A stretch of 64,000 bases of DNA from Entophlyctis helioformis (taxonomy: Eukaryota; Chytridiomycota; Chytridiomycetes; Chytridiales; Chytriomycetaceae): NCBI GenBank assembly GCA_025526915.1, contig JAHLKH010000098.1, forward strand, positions 32,595-96,594. Direction: 5' to 3'. Below, piece after piece: positions 37,116 to 47,799 of this stretch. The translations under genes and the position numbers were made by a program. Position 1 is the first letter of the stretch. Each line of letters starts with the position of its first letter. The notes under the pieces are model-generated. The model was not told the origin of the DNA, did no database searches, and saw nothing but the letters and a program-made list of their open reading frames with translations.

Positions 37116-37259
37116 GGCGGCAGCGCTTGAAAACGGGCTGCTGGCGACTTTGTGGAGTTGCGTGGAAAGCGCATGTGAATGGGAGAGCGATTCATTGCGT
37201 GTGCCTGAGGGGCAGCATCGGCAGCATCGACAGCATCCGGTTCAAGGGCCGGCGGCGGC

Positions 37260-39504
37260 TCAGATGACATACGGAATAAAGACGTACGGCACGCGGCGGC
37301 AGTACTCGTCCCAGTCCTTGCCGTACTTTTTGGAGCATCGCTCCATGTCGCGAGTGACGCGGTGGATGAGCACCAGCGAGAAGAAGATGATGTAAAAGTA
37401 CGGGATGATGGACCCAAACCCGGCGTCCAGGCCCCAGGCCAGCGCCATGGTCAGATCCGCCGTGTAGTGGATCTTGCGCGCGTAGCCCCACCAGCCGGAC
37501 GTGAGCAGCAGCGAGCCGTGTTGTGTCTTGATGTACTTTGGGTTGACCAGCGTGCCCCATGGCAGCTGCGGGAATGTGTTGCGCGGGATGTACGTGCCCG
37601 CGGAGGCCATGCGGAAACGGTTCTTTTGCGAGTTGGCCGTGTCCCAGACGTAGTAGGCGCCAATCAGCACGAGAAAGAGCACCACCATGGCCCAGGTCGG
37701 GAACTCGAGCGCGCGGCCGGTCGGAGACCGCAACAGGTAGAGCGTGGAGTAGCAGTACGTGAACGGCACGCCAGACATGTTCCAGAAGATGAGCATGAAG
37801 CCCCACCTAGCGTCAAGCGATTGGGGATGTCAGCCGCGCGGATGGATTGCATGTTGCACCAGACAGCTCGCTCAGACGGCAAACTCACTTTTCGTAGAAA
37901 ATGTCCCAGGTGGTCGGGATGCACTCTTCACCCTTCATGCACGCATTCACGTACAGCAAGTGTGCAAGCACCATGAACCACACATGGGGCGAAGCATATC
38001 CCTTTTCGGCGTACTCCTTGGCAAGCGCAGACAGCGAGATGTAGAACAAGATGACCCACGGAATGCGGATCTCGGAGAACATCTTAAAGTCGAGGCGACC
38101 GAGACGCGGGTTGAGAGGCGCCCCCATGAACAGATCGTACAGAAAGACGCCAGACATGCGGTGCTGCTCGCCCTTGGCGATAGTGACGGCATACGTGACG
38201 ACAGTAGTGAGTATGCCCGAGAGGATCGACACGGTCATGAGAGAGCCAAAGTTGTCAATGATGAGCCAGAGCGGGAAGATGCCCGTGAAGTGGAGGATGG
38301 CGCTGCAATGCGTTTCCCGCCACCCGAAGTACGATGGACAGTCGCAATAGCAATGCAGACAGATCGTGAATTGGAGCCAGATTGTGTCAGCAAGGTATCG
38401 CGATGCAGCAGTGAGCAGCGTGTTGGATGGTTGGCTGTGGGGGTGCAGCAGGCCGCTGACCACCGTTGAGATCACTTGATCGAGCGGAGAAACAAAAAGC
38501 TTCACGCTCGGTCGCGCTTCGGTCTTGCATTGGAGCATGCGAGTGCCACATGGACTGCTCGGAATGCAACAACAAACCAGGCCAGAGTGCCACTGGTCTG
38601 CTGCCTGGAATCGGGCCATTCGCCGCCGCACCCCCACGCAAAATGTGCAGCAATGTGGAGGAGGGCACAGATGTTGGCAACAGCAGCACATTGACATGAA
38701 CGCACCTGGTGACGACGGTCACGTAAAAGGACGACACGCCGTTGCAGAGGTATTCGAGCTGCCTGTACCCAAGCGCAGGCACGGGCAGTCCCTTGACAAT
38801 GGGGCCGGGCATGGTCACTGCGAGCACAGCCTGGAACACGGAAAACGTCCAGTACACGGCCCACGCCCACAGAGTCGGAGCAGCACGGTCAGCGACGTGG
38901 GCAGCCATGCGGCCAACGAAGGGGCCGATGTCCAGGAGAGAGTCTGGGTGGACAAGCTTGCCGTCGTAGAACTCGATGCAGATCCAGAAGTAGTACATGA
39001 GCATGGGGAAGAGGAGCATCATAAAGGCCACGCCAGGCGCGCCGCCAAACTCGAAGATGACCTCCTTGTCGATGCCGTTTTCGAGCGTGCGGGACTCGCT
39101 GGAGTGAGGCGGCCGTCGTGTAGTGCGAGCGAGGGCCGCACATGCGACGAGGCGAGCGAGGAGGCGAGCGACGACGACGACGAGCAACGAGGCGGGTGAA
39201 TCACGGCAAGCATAAAGTGTTGAAGCGAGGCGTGTGAGTTGGACCGACGCAATGCAGCATGACTGAGCCACGCAAAAGCAACGGGGCGAGCGGGGCAACA
39301 GTGCGATGCGTAGATATGGCCAGACCTACCGCGGAGACGCCAGGGTAGCGTCGTCGCTGCCTTCGAGGTGGTTGATGGTGCTGCTGCTGCCGTTCCCACT
39401 GGTGGGCCCGGCAACGTCCACGCGAGCGTCGCCGGCCGCCGTGTTGTTGTTGCTGTTGCTGGCCGTCGCGCACAGGGCTCCAGCTCATCGTTGTTCTGCG
39501 ACAT
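37260..39504 (-). CDS. ERG4: Delta(24(28))-sterol reductase (ERG4/ERG24 family)
   Basis: Four exons: 39504-39330, 39098-38706, 38302-37889, 37806-37260, about 509 residues. Domains: Asn/Ser-rich N terminus (MSQNNDELEP, then SNSNNNTAAGDARVD), then [96 protein letters not shown], and the typical end RRVPYVFIPYVI. Family role: last step of ergosterol synthesis, NADPH-dependent reduction of the C-24(28) bond in the ER. The end motif and N-P-R-L...D-F-K-M-F pattern favour ERG4 over the C-14 reductase ERG24, without excluding it. One base is missing in exon 1 (near 39475); exons total 1529, plus one gives 1530. Start lies 68 bp from the divergent peroxidase start. Confidence 0.88.
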
Positions 39505-39571
39505 TTGAGATTGATTTCTTGGCAAACCCGTGAACATTCCTCAGAATCCTCGAAGAGAAACCACGTGCGCA
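39505..39571. promoter_or_regulatory. Compact bidirectional promoter region
   Basis: Only 67 bp separates the divergent start codons of the sterol reductase and peroxidase genes, so core promoter elements must overlap each other or the 5' coding ends. No specific element is identified. Confidence 0.5.
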
Positions 39572-40958
39572 ATGGCCAACAACTACGACGCTGTCCGGGC
39601 CGACCTCAAGGCCATCATGCCCAACAAGGACTGGGACGACGGCTCGCTGGGCCCCGTCCTGGTGCGTCTCGCGTGGCACGCCTCGGGCACCTACGACGCC
39701 AAGTCCAAGACCGGCGGCTCCAACGGCGCGACCATGCGCTTCAAGCCCGAGTCCAACGACGGCGCCAATGCCGGTCTTGAGCACGCTCGGTGAGTCTTGC
39801 TAGCGCTGTTGTCAGAGTGTCAGTCAGAGTGTCTGTCTGTCTGTCTGTCTGCCTGGGTGGATGGGCGGACTGGCGCCTGCGACGTGGAAGGAATGCACGG
39901 CAGGCTCTGCGTCCCTGCTCCCTGCAGACGCTGCCTTGGCTTGGCGAGCGTCCTGCTGCGTCTGCTCCGATGCCGTGCTGGCCGCACATGCGCGTGTGGG
40001 GGGATCGCGTCAATGATCGTTCCGCCGGTCACGCCTGTTCCCTCGCCGCTGTCTGGCATGGGATCGTATGGCTGTCCGTCTGGCATGACATGGCATCGCT
40101 TGGCTGCTGACCTTGCTGGCGTCTCTTGGCATCCATCAGCCAGTTCCTCGAGCCCATCAAGGCCAAGCACCCGTGGATCTCGTACGCTGATCTGTGGACC
40201 CTCGCCGGCGTTGTTGCCATCGAGGCCATGGGCGGCCCTGTGATTCCCTGGAGATCTGGTGGGTGTTGATATTGGCCCGCGATGTACACATGCCGCGCAT
40301 TGCACCGCGGACACGCTGCTCATCCTGCATTGCGATCGCACTCATTCATGCGTCCATTTGTCCACTTGCCGATCCATCCATGTGCAGGTCGCAGCGACAA
40401 GAGAGAAGATACCGTCACGGCCAAGGACATTCCTCCCAACGGCCGCCTGCCCGATGCGTCCAAGGACGCCAACCACCTGCGCACCATCTTCTACCGCATG
40501 GGCTTCTCTGACCAGGAGATTGTCGCTCTCAGCGGTGCCCACGCGCTCGGCCGCTGCCACACCGACCGTTCTGGCTACGACGGACGTAAGTGCTGGCCAT
40601 GCATTGTCTGGAGATGCCGCGTGTGTCCGCATATCCGTCTAGGCCGTTGCTGACCACGTGCATCTGTGCCGGGCTTGATCGACCAGCGTGGACGCACACG
40701 CCGAACCGCTTCTCGAACCAGTACTTTACGCTCCTGACCAAGATCAACTGGCAGAAGAAGAAGTGGGACGGTCCCGAGCAGTACGCCGACCCCGACGACG
40801 AGCTCATGATGCTCCCCACCGACATGGCCCTCCTTTGGGACCCGTCGTTTTCCAAGTACGTGCACCTGTACGCGCAGGACAAGGCCGCCTTCTTCCGCGA
40901 CTTTTCGGCTGCGTTTGCCAAGCTGCTCGAGCTCGGTGTTCCCCGCACCAAGATCTGA
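39572..40958 (+). CDS. Class I haem peroxidase (cytochrome c / ascorbate peroxidase type)
   Basis: Four exons: 39572-39789, 40140-40258, 40388-40585, 40687-40958, 807 nt, 268 residues. Distal site R-L-A-W-H ([20 protein letters not shown]), then [40 protein letters not shown], proximal haem ligand in [13 protein letters not shown], and the proximal Trp region [18 protein letters not shown] created across the last intron. The [16 protein letters not shown] block matches the family. Reaction: reduction of H2O2 using cytochrome c or ascorbate. There is no presequence, so it is likely cytosolic, unlike the mitochondrial yeast enzyme; the short form is similar to plant cytosolic ascorbate peroxidase. 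Which donor is used cannot be decided here. Intron 1 carries a (TGTC)n run. Confidence 0.92.
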
Positions 40959-41085
40959 TCTGTGGCTGCCGTATGCTGCCGTTTGCTGCCCGCCATATGC
41001 TGCCAGCCTGCAGTCCACTCCAACCCATCGCAATCCCAGTCAATACAAACCTTTCCAACCATTGCCACAACTGGCTGGATCGCGC

Positions 41086-42622
41086 ATGCTGAGCAAAACA
41101 TCGCCAGTGGTGGTCGTTGGCGGCGGCGTCTTTGGGCTGGGCACGGCGCTGTCGCTCACGGCTCGAGGCTACACGGACGTCACCGTGTTCGACCGTCTGC
41201 CCATTCCTGCTGAAGACGGTGTGTGTGGTGTGGCTGGCTGCTGCCTGTCGCCTGCCTGCCTGCCTTGCCTTCCTGCTGTCGCTCACATTCTGAACGGCCG
41301 ATAAGCGGCGTCAACGGACATCAACAAGATGGTGCGTGCAGACTACGGCGCCGATACGCTGTACCAGGACCTCTGTCTGGCCGCCCTGCCCATCTGGCGC
41401 TCGTGGAACAAGCAATCCATCGCCGCTGGCCAGCCGCCGCTGTACCACGAGACCGGCGTGCTCTTTGCGTCTGGCGCCATGGCCGACGGCTCCTTTGAGC
41501 GCGTCTCGCACGACCACATCAAGGCGGCTGTCGGGGCCGAGGTGGCCGAGGCGTCGCTGACGCCGGCTGCCAAGATCGATCCCAAGACGTTCCCCGCGCT
41601 GTCGAGCCTGCGTCGCGAGCTGCCCAAAGGCTACTTCAACTCGCAGGCCGGATGGGCGGATGCGTCGCGCACGGTCTCGTTCATGGCCGACATGGCGCGC
41701 CGGCAGGGTGTCCGCATCGTCACCGGCCAGGCCGGCACGCTCTCGGCGCTGCTCTCCGACGCGCCGACGGGCGACGTGATCGGCATCCGCACGGCAGACG
41801 GCCAGGCACACCAGGGCTCGGTCATCCTCGCCACTGGCGCGTGGAGCGCATCCATTCTGCCTGAGCTCCGCGGGCTGATTCTTGCGACCGGCCAGCCCGT
41901 CGTGCAGTTCAAGATTCCCGACGACATGCGCGCCATGTACTCGGGCGCGCCAATCGACCATCTCAACCACTCGCCCGAGACTGCGGATGAGCTCCGCCGG
42001 TCGCAGGGATGCCCCGTCTGGGCAGCCGACATCACGCGCACGGGATACTATGGGTTCCCCATGACGGCCGACGGGTACGTCAAGATCGCCAACCACGGGC
42101 CGGGCTACACGCATCCGCAGATCCTCATGAACCAGAGCGTGTCGGTGCCGAAAACGAGCGTGTCCGATCCGGTCCGCGGCACACGCATCCCGCGCGAGTC
42201 CGTGCTCGCCTTTCGCGAGTTTGTGCAGGTGCACCTGCCGCACCTCAACACGCTCGACATTGCCCGCACGCGCATGTGCTGGTACACGACTCGTTTGACG
42301 GCCATTTCTTTGTGAGCCCCGTGCCCGGCCGGCGCGGGCTGATTGTCGCCACGGGCGGCAGCGGCCATGCGTTCAAGTTTGCCCCCGTGCTGGGCGATGT
42401 CGTGGCGGATGTGTACGAGGGCAAGCGCACACCCGCGACGAGGCGCTTTGCGTGGCGTGTGCCGAGGGGCCACGGTGCTGTCAAGGAGAGCTCGCGCAAG
42501 GTCACCCAGACGGCGGCACCAAGAGTCTCCAGGCGGCCCATATCGCCACTCCCGAAGACCTCACCGCACTCGCGTTTACGAGCGGGCGGCTCAAAGCCTC
42601 CATGACCTCTGCCCGTCTTTGA
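41086..42622 (+). CDS. FAD-dependent amine oxidase, fructosyl-amino-acid oxidase/sarcosine-oxidase family
   Basis: Two exons, 41086-41218 and 41306-42622, about 483 residues. The dinucleotide-binding motif is at the start (VVVVGGGVFGLGTALSL), followed by TVFDRLPIP and, across the intron, AASTDINKMVRADYG, typical of fructosyl-amino-acid oxidases. Later: LPKGYFNSQAGWADASRTV, SVILATGAWSASILPEL, RMCWYTDSFDGHFFVSPV and ATGGSGHAFKFAPVLGDVV. The C-terminal GHAFKF motif contacts the flavin. Reaction by family: oxidative deglycation or demethylation of an amine, releasing H2O2. Single bases are missing near 42285 and 42505; 1450 plus two is a whole number of codons. It starts 127 bp after the peroxidase gene and runs in the same direction. 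Substrate is not readable from sequence. Confidence 0.86.
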
Positions 42623-42819
42623 TCCACATCCAATACACTCATTGTCCTCTCTCTCCTTGTCGTTGACGGCACAGTGCAAAGTGTCTTTAGTGCGTTTGCG
42701 ATTAATTATACAGCTGCGCGGCCGTTTCCGGCGGTGCCCGTCGAGCTACAAAAGGGGCAGACTGCACCACTGTGCAGGTTGGTTGGGCATCATGGGCATT
42801 CACAGCCCCAACAGTGCCA

Positions 42820-43840
42820 TCACTCGTCGTCAGGGAAATGCTCCAGATCCGACCCGTCCGACAATGCATCGCTGTGGTCCTCATCCTCCAGGTCAAGCAT
42901 GCCATCACCACCGCCGCCACGACGATCACCGCCGTTGCGGTACTCGCCAAACGCAGCAAGCGGCTTGGACAGACCAGCACGCACGCCTCGCGCATCCGCA
43001 TTCCGTTGCCGCTCGTCTGCCTCGTCCGGATCACCACCGCCGCCCACCACCACCACAGCAGCACCGGCACCACGTTTCGTGCGGGCATGTAAAGGCCGGC
43101 CTGGAATGCGCTCCGACGATGCTGCGAGCTTCTCCATCGCGTCGCGCAGGCGAGACTCGTCCAGCTCACGACGCCGGCGTTCGAGCACGGCGACCGACTC
43201 GGCGACACTGAGCAAGCGGATGCGGCCCGTCTTGCCATGCCGATCGGCTGCTGTTGTCTTTGTGGCGGCTGCTGGCTGCTGTCCGGCGTCCTTGGCAGGC
43301 GTGGTGCCCGTGGCCACAGACAAGCGGTCCAGCATTGTCTCGATCTCTGTCGTATCCGCCGACACTGTTGACGACACTGACGCTGATGACGCCTGCAGAG
43401 TCTGCTTGAACGAGTCGATGCGGGCGAGAATGTCCTGGTGCCGTGCATGCAGCTTGGCTCCCTGGTCCGGCAATGCCTGCACCATCGCACTGCTCGTCGG
43501 CGGCCGGGTCAGTCGTGCAGCCACACACACACACACAACCACACAACCACACAACCACACAACCACACACACACCTGTTGGCAAGAAGCGCCGAGCTGTG
43601 GTCGGCCATCATGAGCAGGTCATCCAGACTGCACTTGTCCAGGTCCTTGCGGTTGTCACGGCGCTTGACGGTGACGGCCGCTGCGGCCACGGCGGCCGAC
43701 GACGGCGCCGGCTTGGGTGTGCGGGCGGGCGGCACCGGCCGGCTCGCTGTCTCTGGCCGGTGGAGCGACACCTGTGCCCACGCTGCATCCGACACCCGCC
43801 ATCGCTGCTGCTGCTGTTGCTGATCGGCCTCGTCGTCCAT
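42820..43840 (-). CDS. Uncharacterised coiled-coil protein
   Basis: Two exons, 43840-43575 and 43489-42820, 936 nt, 311 residues. Starts MDDEADQQQQQQRWRVSDAA, then a Pro/Ala-rich linker, a helical block spanning the intron (DKCSLDDLLMMADHSSALLA, SAMVQALPDQGAKLHARHQD, ILARIDSFKQTLQ) that scores by eye as a coiled coil, a second helix (ESVAVLERRRRELDESRLRD), and an acidic C terminus (LEDEDHSDALSDGSDLEHFP). No family is recognised; the short helical hairpin followed by a basic and acidic tail suggests a complex subunit. The intron is an (ACACAACC)n microsatellite, but phases join correctly. Confidence 0.62.
43518..43574. repeat. CA/ACACAACC microsatellite in intron
   Basis: Nearly the whole 85-bp intron of the coiled-coil gene is CA-rich repeat, extending to the 5' splice site, which itself is part of the GTGTGTGT run. 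Confidence 0.85.
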
Positions 43841-44063
43841 TTCCGCGGTTTTGGGCAAAGATGCTGTGCCGGATCTGCATGGGCATCGTCTGCATGGACA
43901 TCTGCACCGATGGAAACACTCGCACTCGCACTCGACTGATCCACTCCAGCCTACTCGACCACCACCACCGAGGCAACCCAAAGCATGACGATAAAGACAA
44001 CGATAAATGATACTTTAAGTAGGAGCAGCAACAGCGAGACAGCTAGACAGCGAGACAGCAAGG

Positions 44064-45326
44064 TCAGAGGCCGCGGTTAAAGTAGACACGCTCGACGGGC
44101 CGGCCGTCCTTGTCCACCAGACCACGGAACCGCGGCTCGAGCTTGCTGACCTCGATGCTGGCCATCTGCGGCGCAATGGCAATCGCGCACGGCAGCGCGA
44201 CAAGCAGACTGCCGGCGACCGTGGCCAGGTTGAGCGGCATCGTGAGCCAGCGGCGTTTCTGCAGCCACGCGGTGCGCTCCAGCTGCGCCATGATGAGGCC
44301 GGGAATGAACAAGGCCGGTGCGGCGGTCACGATGCGCGAGACGGCGACCGACGCGACGGCCGACTGGCCGGCGATCTGCGAGCTGCCCAGCACCACGCCT
44401 GACGGCGACGGCGAGTCTTGGACCTGGATGCCGTCCTGCAGCTCTTTTTGGCGCATGAGGTAGACGTTGAGCGTGCCGGCAGACGCGACGGCGGCAAACG
44501 GCACGGCGCGCGAGAGGAGTGACTGGATGGACGGACGGAGGCCCTTGGTGCGCACGAGCCATTGGTTGAGGCCGACGGCGATGGTGCACGACGAGGCGAC
44601 GGCAGCAGCGTATGCGCCTGTCGGTTGATCAAGCGTGTTGTGGCGTTGCGTTGCGTTGCGTTGCGATGGACGAGCGTCAGTATCAGCCGACGCATCACGC
44701 GACCGGCACACAAGACCCGTCACCGACACCACACAGAGCGACCCATTCAGACAGGCGTACCGGCCGTCTCGTTGACCGACATCTCGGTCGTCTTGTTGGC
44801 GTTGAAATAGTTAAAGGCGACGTTGACGGACTGGTTGACCCACTGCCAAAAGACAATCGACGCAATGCCTGGCGCCGGCAGCAGCATGGCCGCGATGATG
44901 GGCACGTTGGTCGGCACAAACGACGCCATGCGGAAGGGCAGGAGCACCTTTTCGCCCGTGTCGGGATGGAAGGTGCTGTCGACGACTGGCGGGCGTGGGC
45001 GGCGTGGGCGGCGTGGGCGGAGTGCGAGCAGACAGGCATGCGTGCGTGTGAGTGTGGGCAACGCAGACACTCGCACACGTAGACAGACAGACAGGCCAGG
45101 CAGGCCAGGCAGACGCACGCTTCTTGGCTTGCCACAGCTGCTCGTCGGTCACGCCCGGTGCACGCACGCCGCTGATGTGGTCAGAGACGAGCCGCTTGGC
45201 CGCCTGCAGCTGCGCATCCGACGCCAGCAGGTTGCGCGGGTCGGTGACCTCGGAGAAGTGGCGCAGGCGGCCCCAGTACGTCGACTGGTCGTAGCGAGGC
45301 TTGGTGAGATCGATCTCGCTCGTCAT
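44064..45326 (-). CDS. Sideroflexin (mitochondrial serine/tricarboxylate carrier family)
   Basis: Three exons: 45326-45119, 44985-44761, 44617-44064, 987 nt, 328 residues, the standard family length. Starts MTSEIDLTKPRYDQSTYWGR. Hallmarks: RHFSEVTDPRNLLASDAQL, the HPDTGEK motif (DSTFHPDTGEKVLLPFRM), SFVPTNVPIIAAMLLP, FWQWVNQSVNVAFNYFN, and C-terminal membrane segments (ALFIPGLIMAQLERTAWLQK, MPLNLATVAGSLLVALP). Family knowledge: inner-membrane transporters; human SFXN1 carries serine for one-carbon metabolism and yeast Fsf1 is the fungal member. The intron before exon 3 contains a TTGCG repeat. It is convergent with nothing nearby; the next gene on the same strand ends 76 bp upstream of its start. 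Confidence 0.93.
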
Positions 45327-45401
45327 GCTGTGTTGGAAAGTCGGCGGGCAAACAAAAACACGGCGACAAACATATCCTGTTCATTGGTGCACGGCAAGAC
45401 A

Positions 45402-47532
45402 TCACCAGCCCGTGAGAGCGTCCATGACACGCATCCAAATGCCTGGCCGCACCGTCGCCGTCATGCCGTCGTCGACCTCGTCGCGGCTGCTGCTGCCGCT
45501 CTCCTGAACAGCGTCTCTGGTGCTCGGCCCTCTGCTCTGGGTATTCAGCTGGTCGCCAGCAGATCCGCCCGCAGACGCAACAAGACCAACCGTGTCGGCA
45601 GATCCCGGCCGTCCAAGCGCGCCGCGTGGACCGTTTGCTCCAGCAGCAGTGCCAGTGCCAGCGGCAACACTGTCCTTGTTCCGTTCATACACAACGCCTT
45701 CAAGGCCGAGCCCGCTTCGCCTGCGAGCCGACTCGGCAGACTGCTCCTGCTCGAGCACGGTCGCCGTCGATCGGAACGCAGACACACCAGGCGGCGCATC
45801 AAAGTCGTTGCCAAACGCAAACCGTTGCTGCTGCTGCACAGACTCGTCCTGGTCAGCCGTCGACCGACCAACAGGGCCGCCAAGACTGAGCCGCTTAATC
45901 GCACTAGGCCCGCCACTGCCACCGCTCGTACCACCCACGCCACCCGTACCGCCAACCGATCCCGTCTTGAGCGACACAAACGCGTCGCCAGACTTGACAG
46001 CCAGCAGCCACGCCTCGTCCACAATCTGCCCATCGTACTCGAGCGCCCGTCGCGCGTCCGCCGCGTTGGTGTACGTGACCACCATCCAGTTGCTCGTTGC
46101 GCGCGGCCCCATGCGGATGTTGGCAACAGGGCCGATCCCCGCAAACGTCGCGCGCACCGTCTCGGCCGCCGACGGCGGGAACCCAATGACCGTGACCGTT
46201 GGGGTCGCCTTGATGTGCGCGGCCGGCATCGGTGAGGCTGGACCAGGCGATTCCATGTACGTGGACGACGACATGGACATGTTGACCGGCGACGGCAGGT
46301 GTCGCGGAGTCTGGTCGCCCGTCAGGGACCCGTACTGCGTCGCGGTCGCCTGCGGCCCGATGCTGCTGTGCACGGCGCCAGAAAGCAGCGACAACCGGCC
46401 ACCGGCTGGCGCATAGGCGAGCGGTGTCGACGCGGCCGCAAACATCATGGGCGACCCGCTTCTTCCAGCCGATGCCGATGCCGATGCCGGTGCTGGTGCC
46501 GCCGCAGACGACGTCGCAGCCAGCGTCGATCCAAGAAGACTGCGCGGGCCGCCATGGCCACTCGCATGCCCATTCCCCGCGAGATTGCCGTTCTCGATGT
46601 GCACCGTCAGCTTGCCAGCCGGCACCATGCTGAACAGCGACATGGACGGCGGCGCATCCTCGTCCATGGCGCTGGCGCTGACGTTTGCACCCGACGCCCC
46701 TCCGTTCATCGGCCCGCCCGCACGCGCCGATCCAAAAACCGCGGCAGACGACGACGACGACGGCGACGCGCTGGCGCCATACAGGCCCGCGCTTGCAGAG
46801 GGCGGCGGCGACCGCGATCTCGATCTTGACGTGGACCGGCCCATACCGCCCGACTGCCGACGGCCGTCTCCTCCGTTGCCGTTGCCTCCATTGCCGCCAC
46901 TGGAAGCCGCACCAGCACCGCCCATGCTCGACGGCCGTTTATGGGACGCGAGGGCATCCAGGAGCAGCGGCTGCTGGTACGCGGCCCGCCCGCCGGCTGG
47001 CCGTTGGATGCAGCGCCGTGGCTGCTGCCGAGACCGGCGGCACCCTGCATGGCCATGGCCGGGTGTCCCGAGCGATTGAACGACGACGGCGACGGCTGGT
47101 AGGACGAGCGCATCGGAGAGCCGTACCCGATGCCCGTGGCCATCAAGTAGTCGTCTTGCAGCGAGGGATACAAACCGGATGCGTGCTGTTGCTGTTGCTG
47201 TTGCTGTGCTGCTGCTGCTGGCCGTATGGGCCGTAGCCATAGCCGTAGCCGTCGCTGAGGGGCTGCTGCTGTTGCTGAAGGGGCTGCTGCTGAGGCTGGC
47301 CGAAAGCGTTGGTTGTGCCGCGGTAGTAGTCGACGTTGAGCTGGCTCTGCTCGGCCTGCTGTTGCTGCTGGTGCTGCTGCTGTTGCTGTTGCTGCGGTGC
47401 AAGCGGCGGCTGGCCTGCCATGCCTGCCATGCCTGCCATGCCTCCAGCCGACGGCGTGCCGGGCGTTGCTGTGCGCTGGCCGTACACGCCGGCCGCATAC
47501 TCGTCGACAAAGCGCTCCCTGATCACCGACAT
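45402..47532 (-). CDS. Nucleoporin Nup35/Nup53 (MPPN RRM domain)
   Basis: Probably a single exon, about 710 residues. The N terminus (MSVIRERFVDEYAAGVYGQR) is followed by Gln-rich and Gly/Ser/Asn-rich disorder with a short NSNSNST stretch, YPSLQDDYLMATGIGYGSPM, and an Arg/Ser segment. The RRM-like MPPN domain is clear: TVTVIGFPPSAAETVRATFA, GIGPVANIRMGP, NWMVVTYTNAADARRALEYD, GQIVDEAWLLAVKSGD. The C terminus ends in IWMRVMDALTGW, the membrane-binding amphipathic helix typical of Nup53. Family role: inner-ring nucleoporin linking the Nup93 complex to the pore membrane. Two single bases are missing, near 47165 and 47005; 2131 plus two is a whole number of codons. The start is uncertain, as the frame stays open upstream. 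Confidence 0.88.
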
Positions 47533-47673
47533 GCGTTGCGTTGTCCGACGGAAACGTTGGACGGATTCATTCGACGCAGAGCAACTGAGGGGTGGGCAAT
47601 AGGGCGAGGGAATGCCGGCAGTTGCCGGCAAAATGCCCGACATCCAAACAATTACCAAGAATCATTGAATTAA

Positions 47674-47696
47674 ATTCGACCCAAGAGGCGTCGAAT
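47674..47696. other. Perfect 7-bp inverted repeat (hairpin) between two genes
   Basis: ATTCGAC, nine bases of loop (CCAAGAGGC), then GTCGAAT. It lies in the 267-bp AT-richer gap between the Nup35 start and the 3' end of the large nuclease gene. It could be a processing signal, an element end or chance. Confidence 0.45.
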
Positions 47697-47799
47697 GTAA
47701 GGCAAGCATAACACACGATTGAAGGTTCGAGTCAGCAACGAGCATGGACGACAGGCGGGCGAGGCATACCAGCGAGATGCTTACCTTCGTAAAGTGACC

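Noticed and set aside
46247..46915. Long plus-strand frame opposite Nup35
   Set aside because: Shadow of the low-complexity part of the nucleoporin gene; no independent evidence.
47700..47745. GGTTCGAGTC, resembling a tRNA T-loop / B box
   Set aside because: No complementary T stem, no acceptor stem and no A box at the right distance; not a tRNA.
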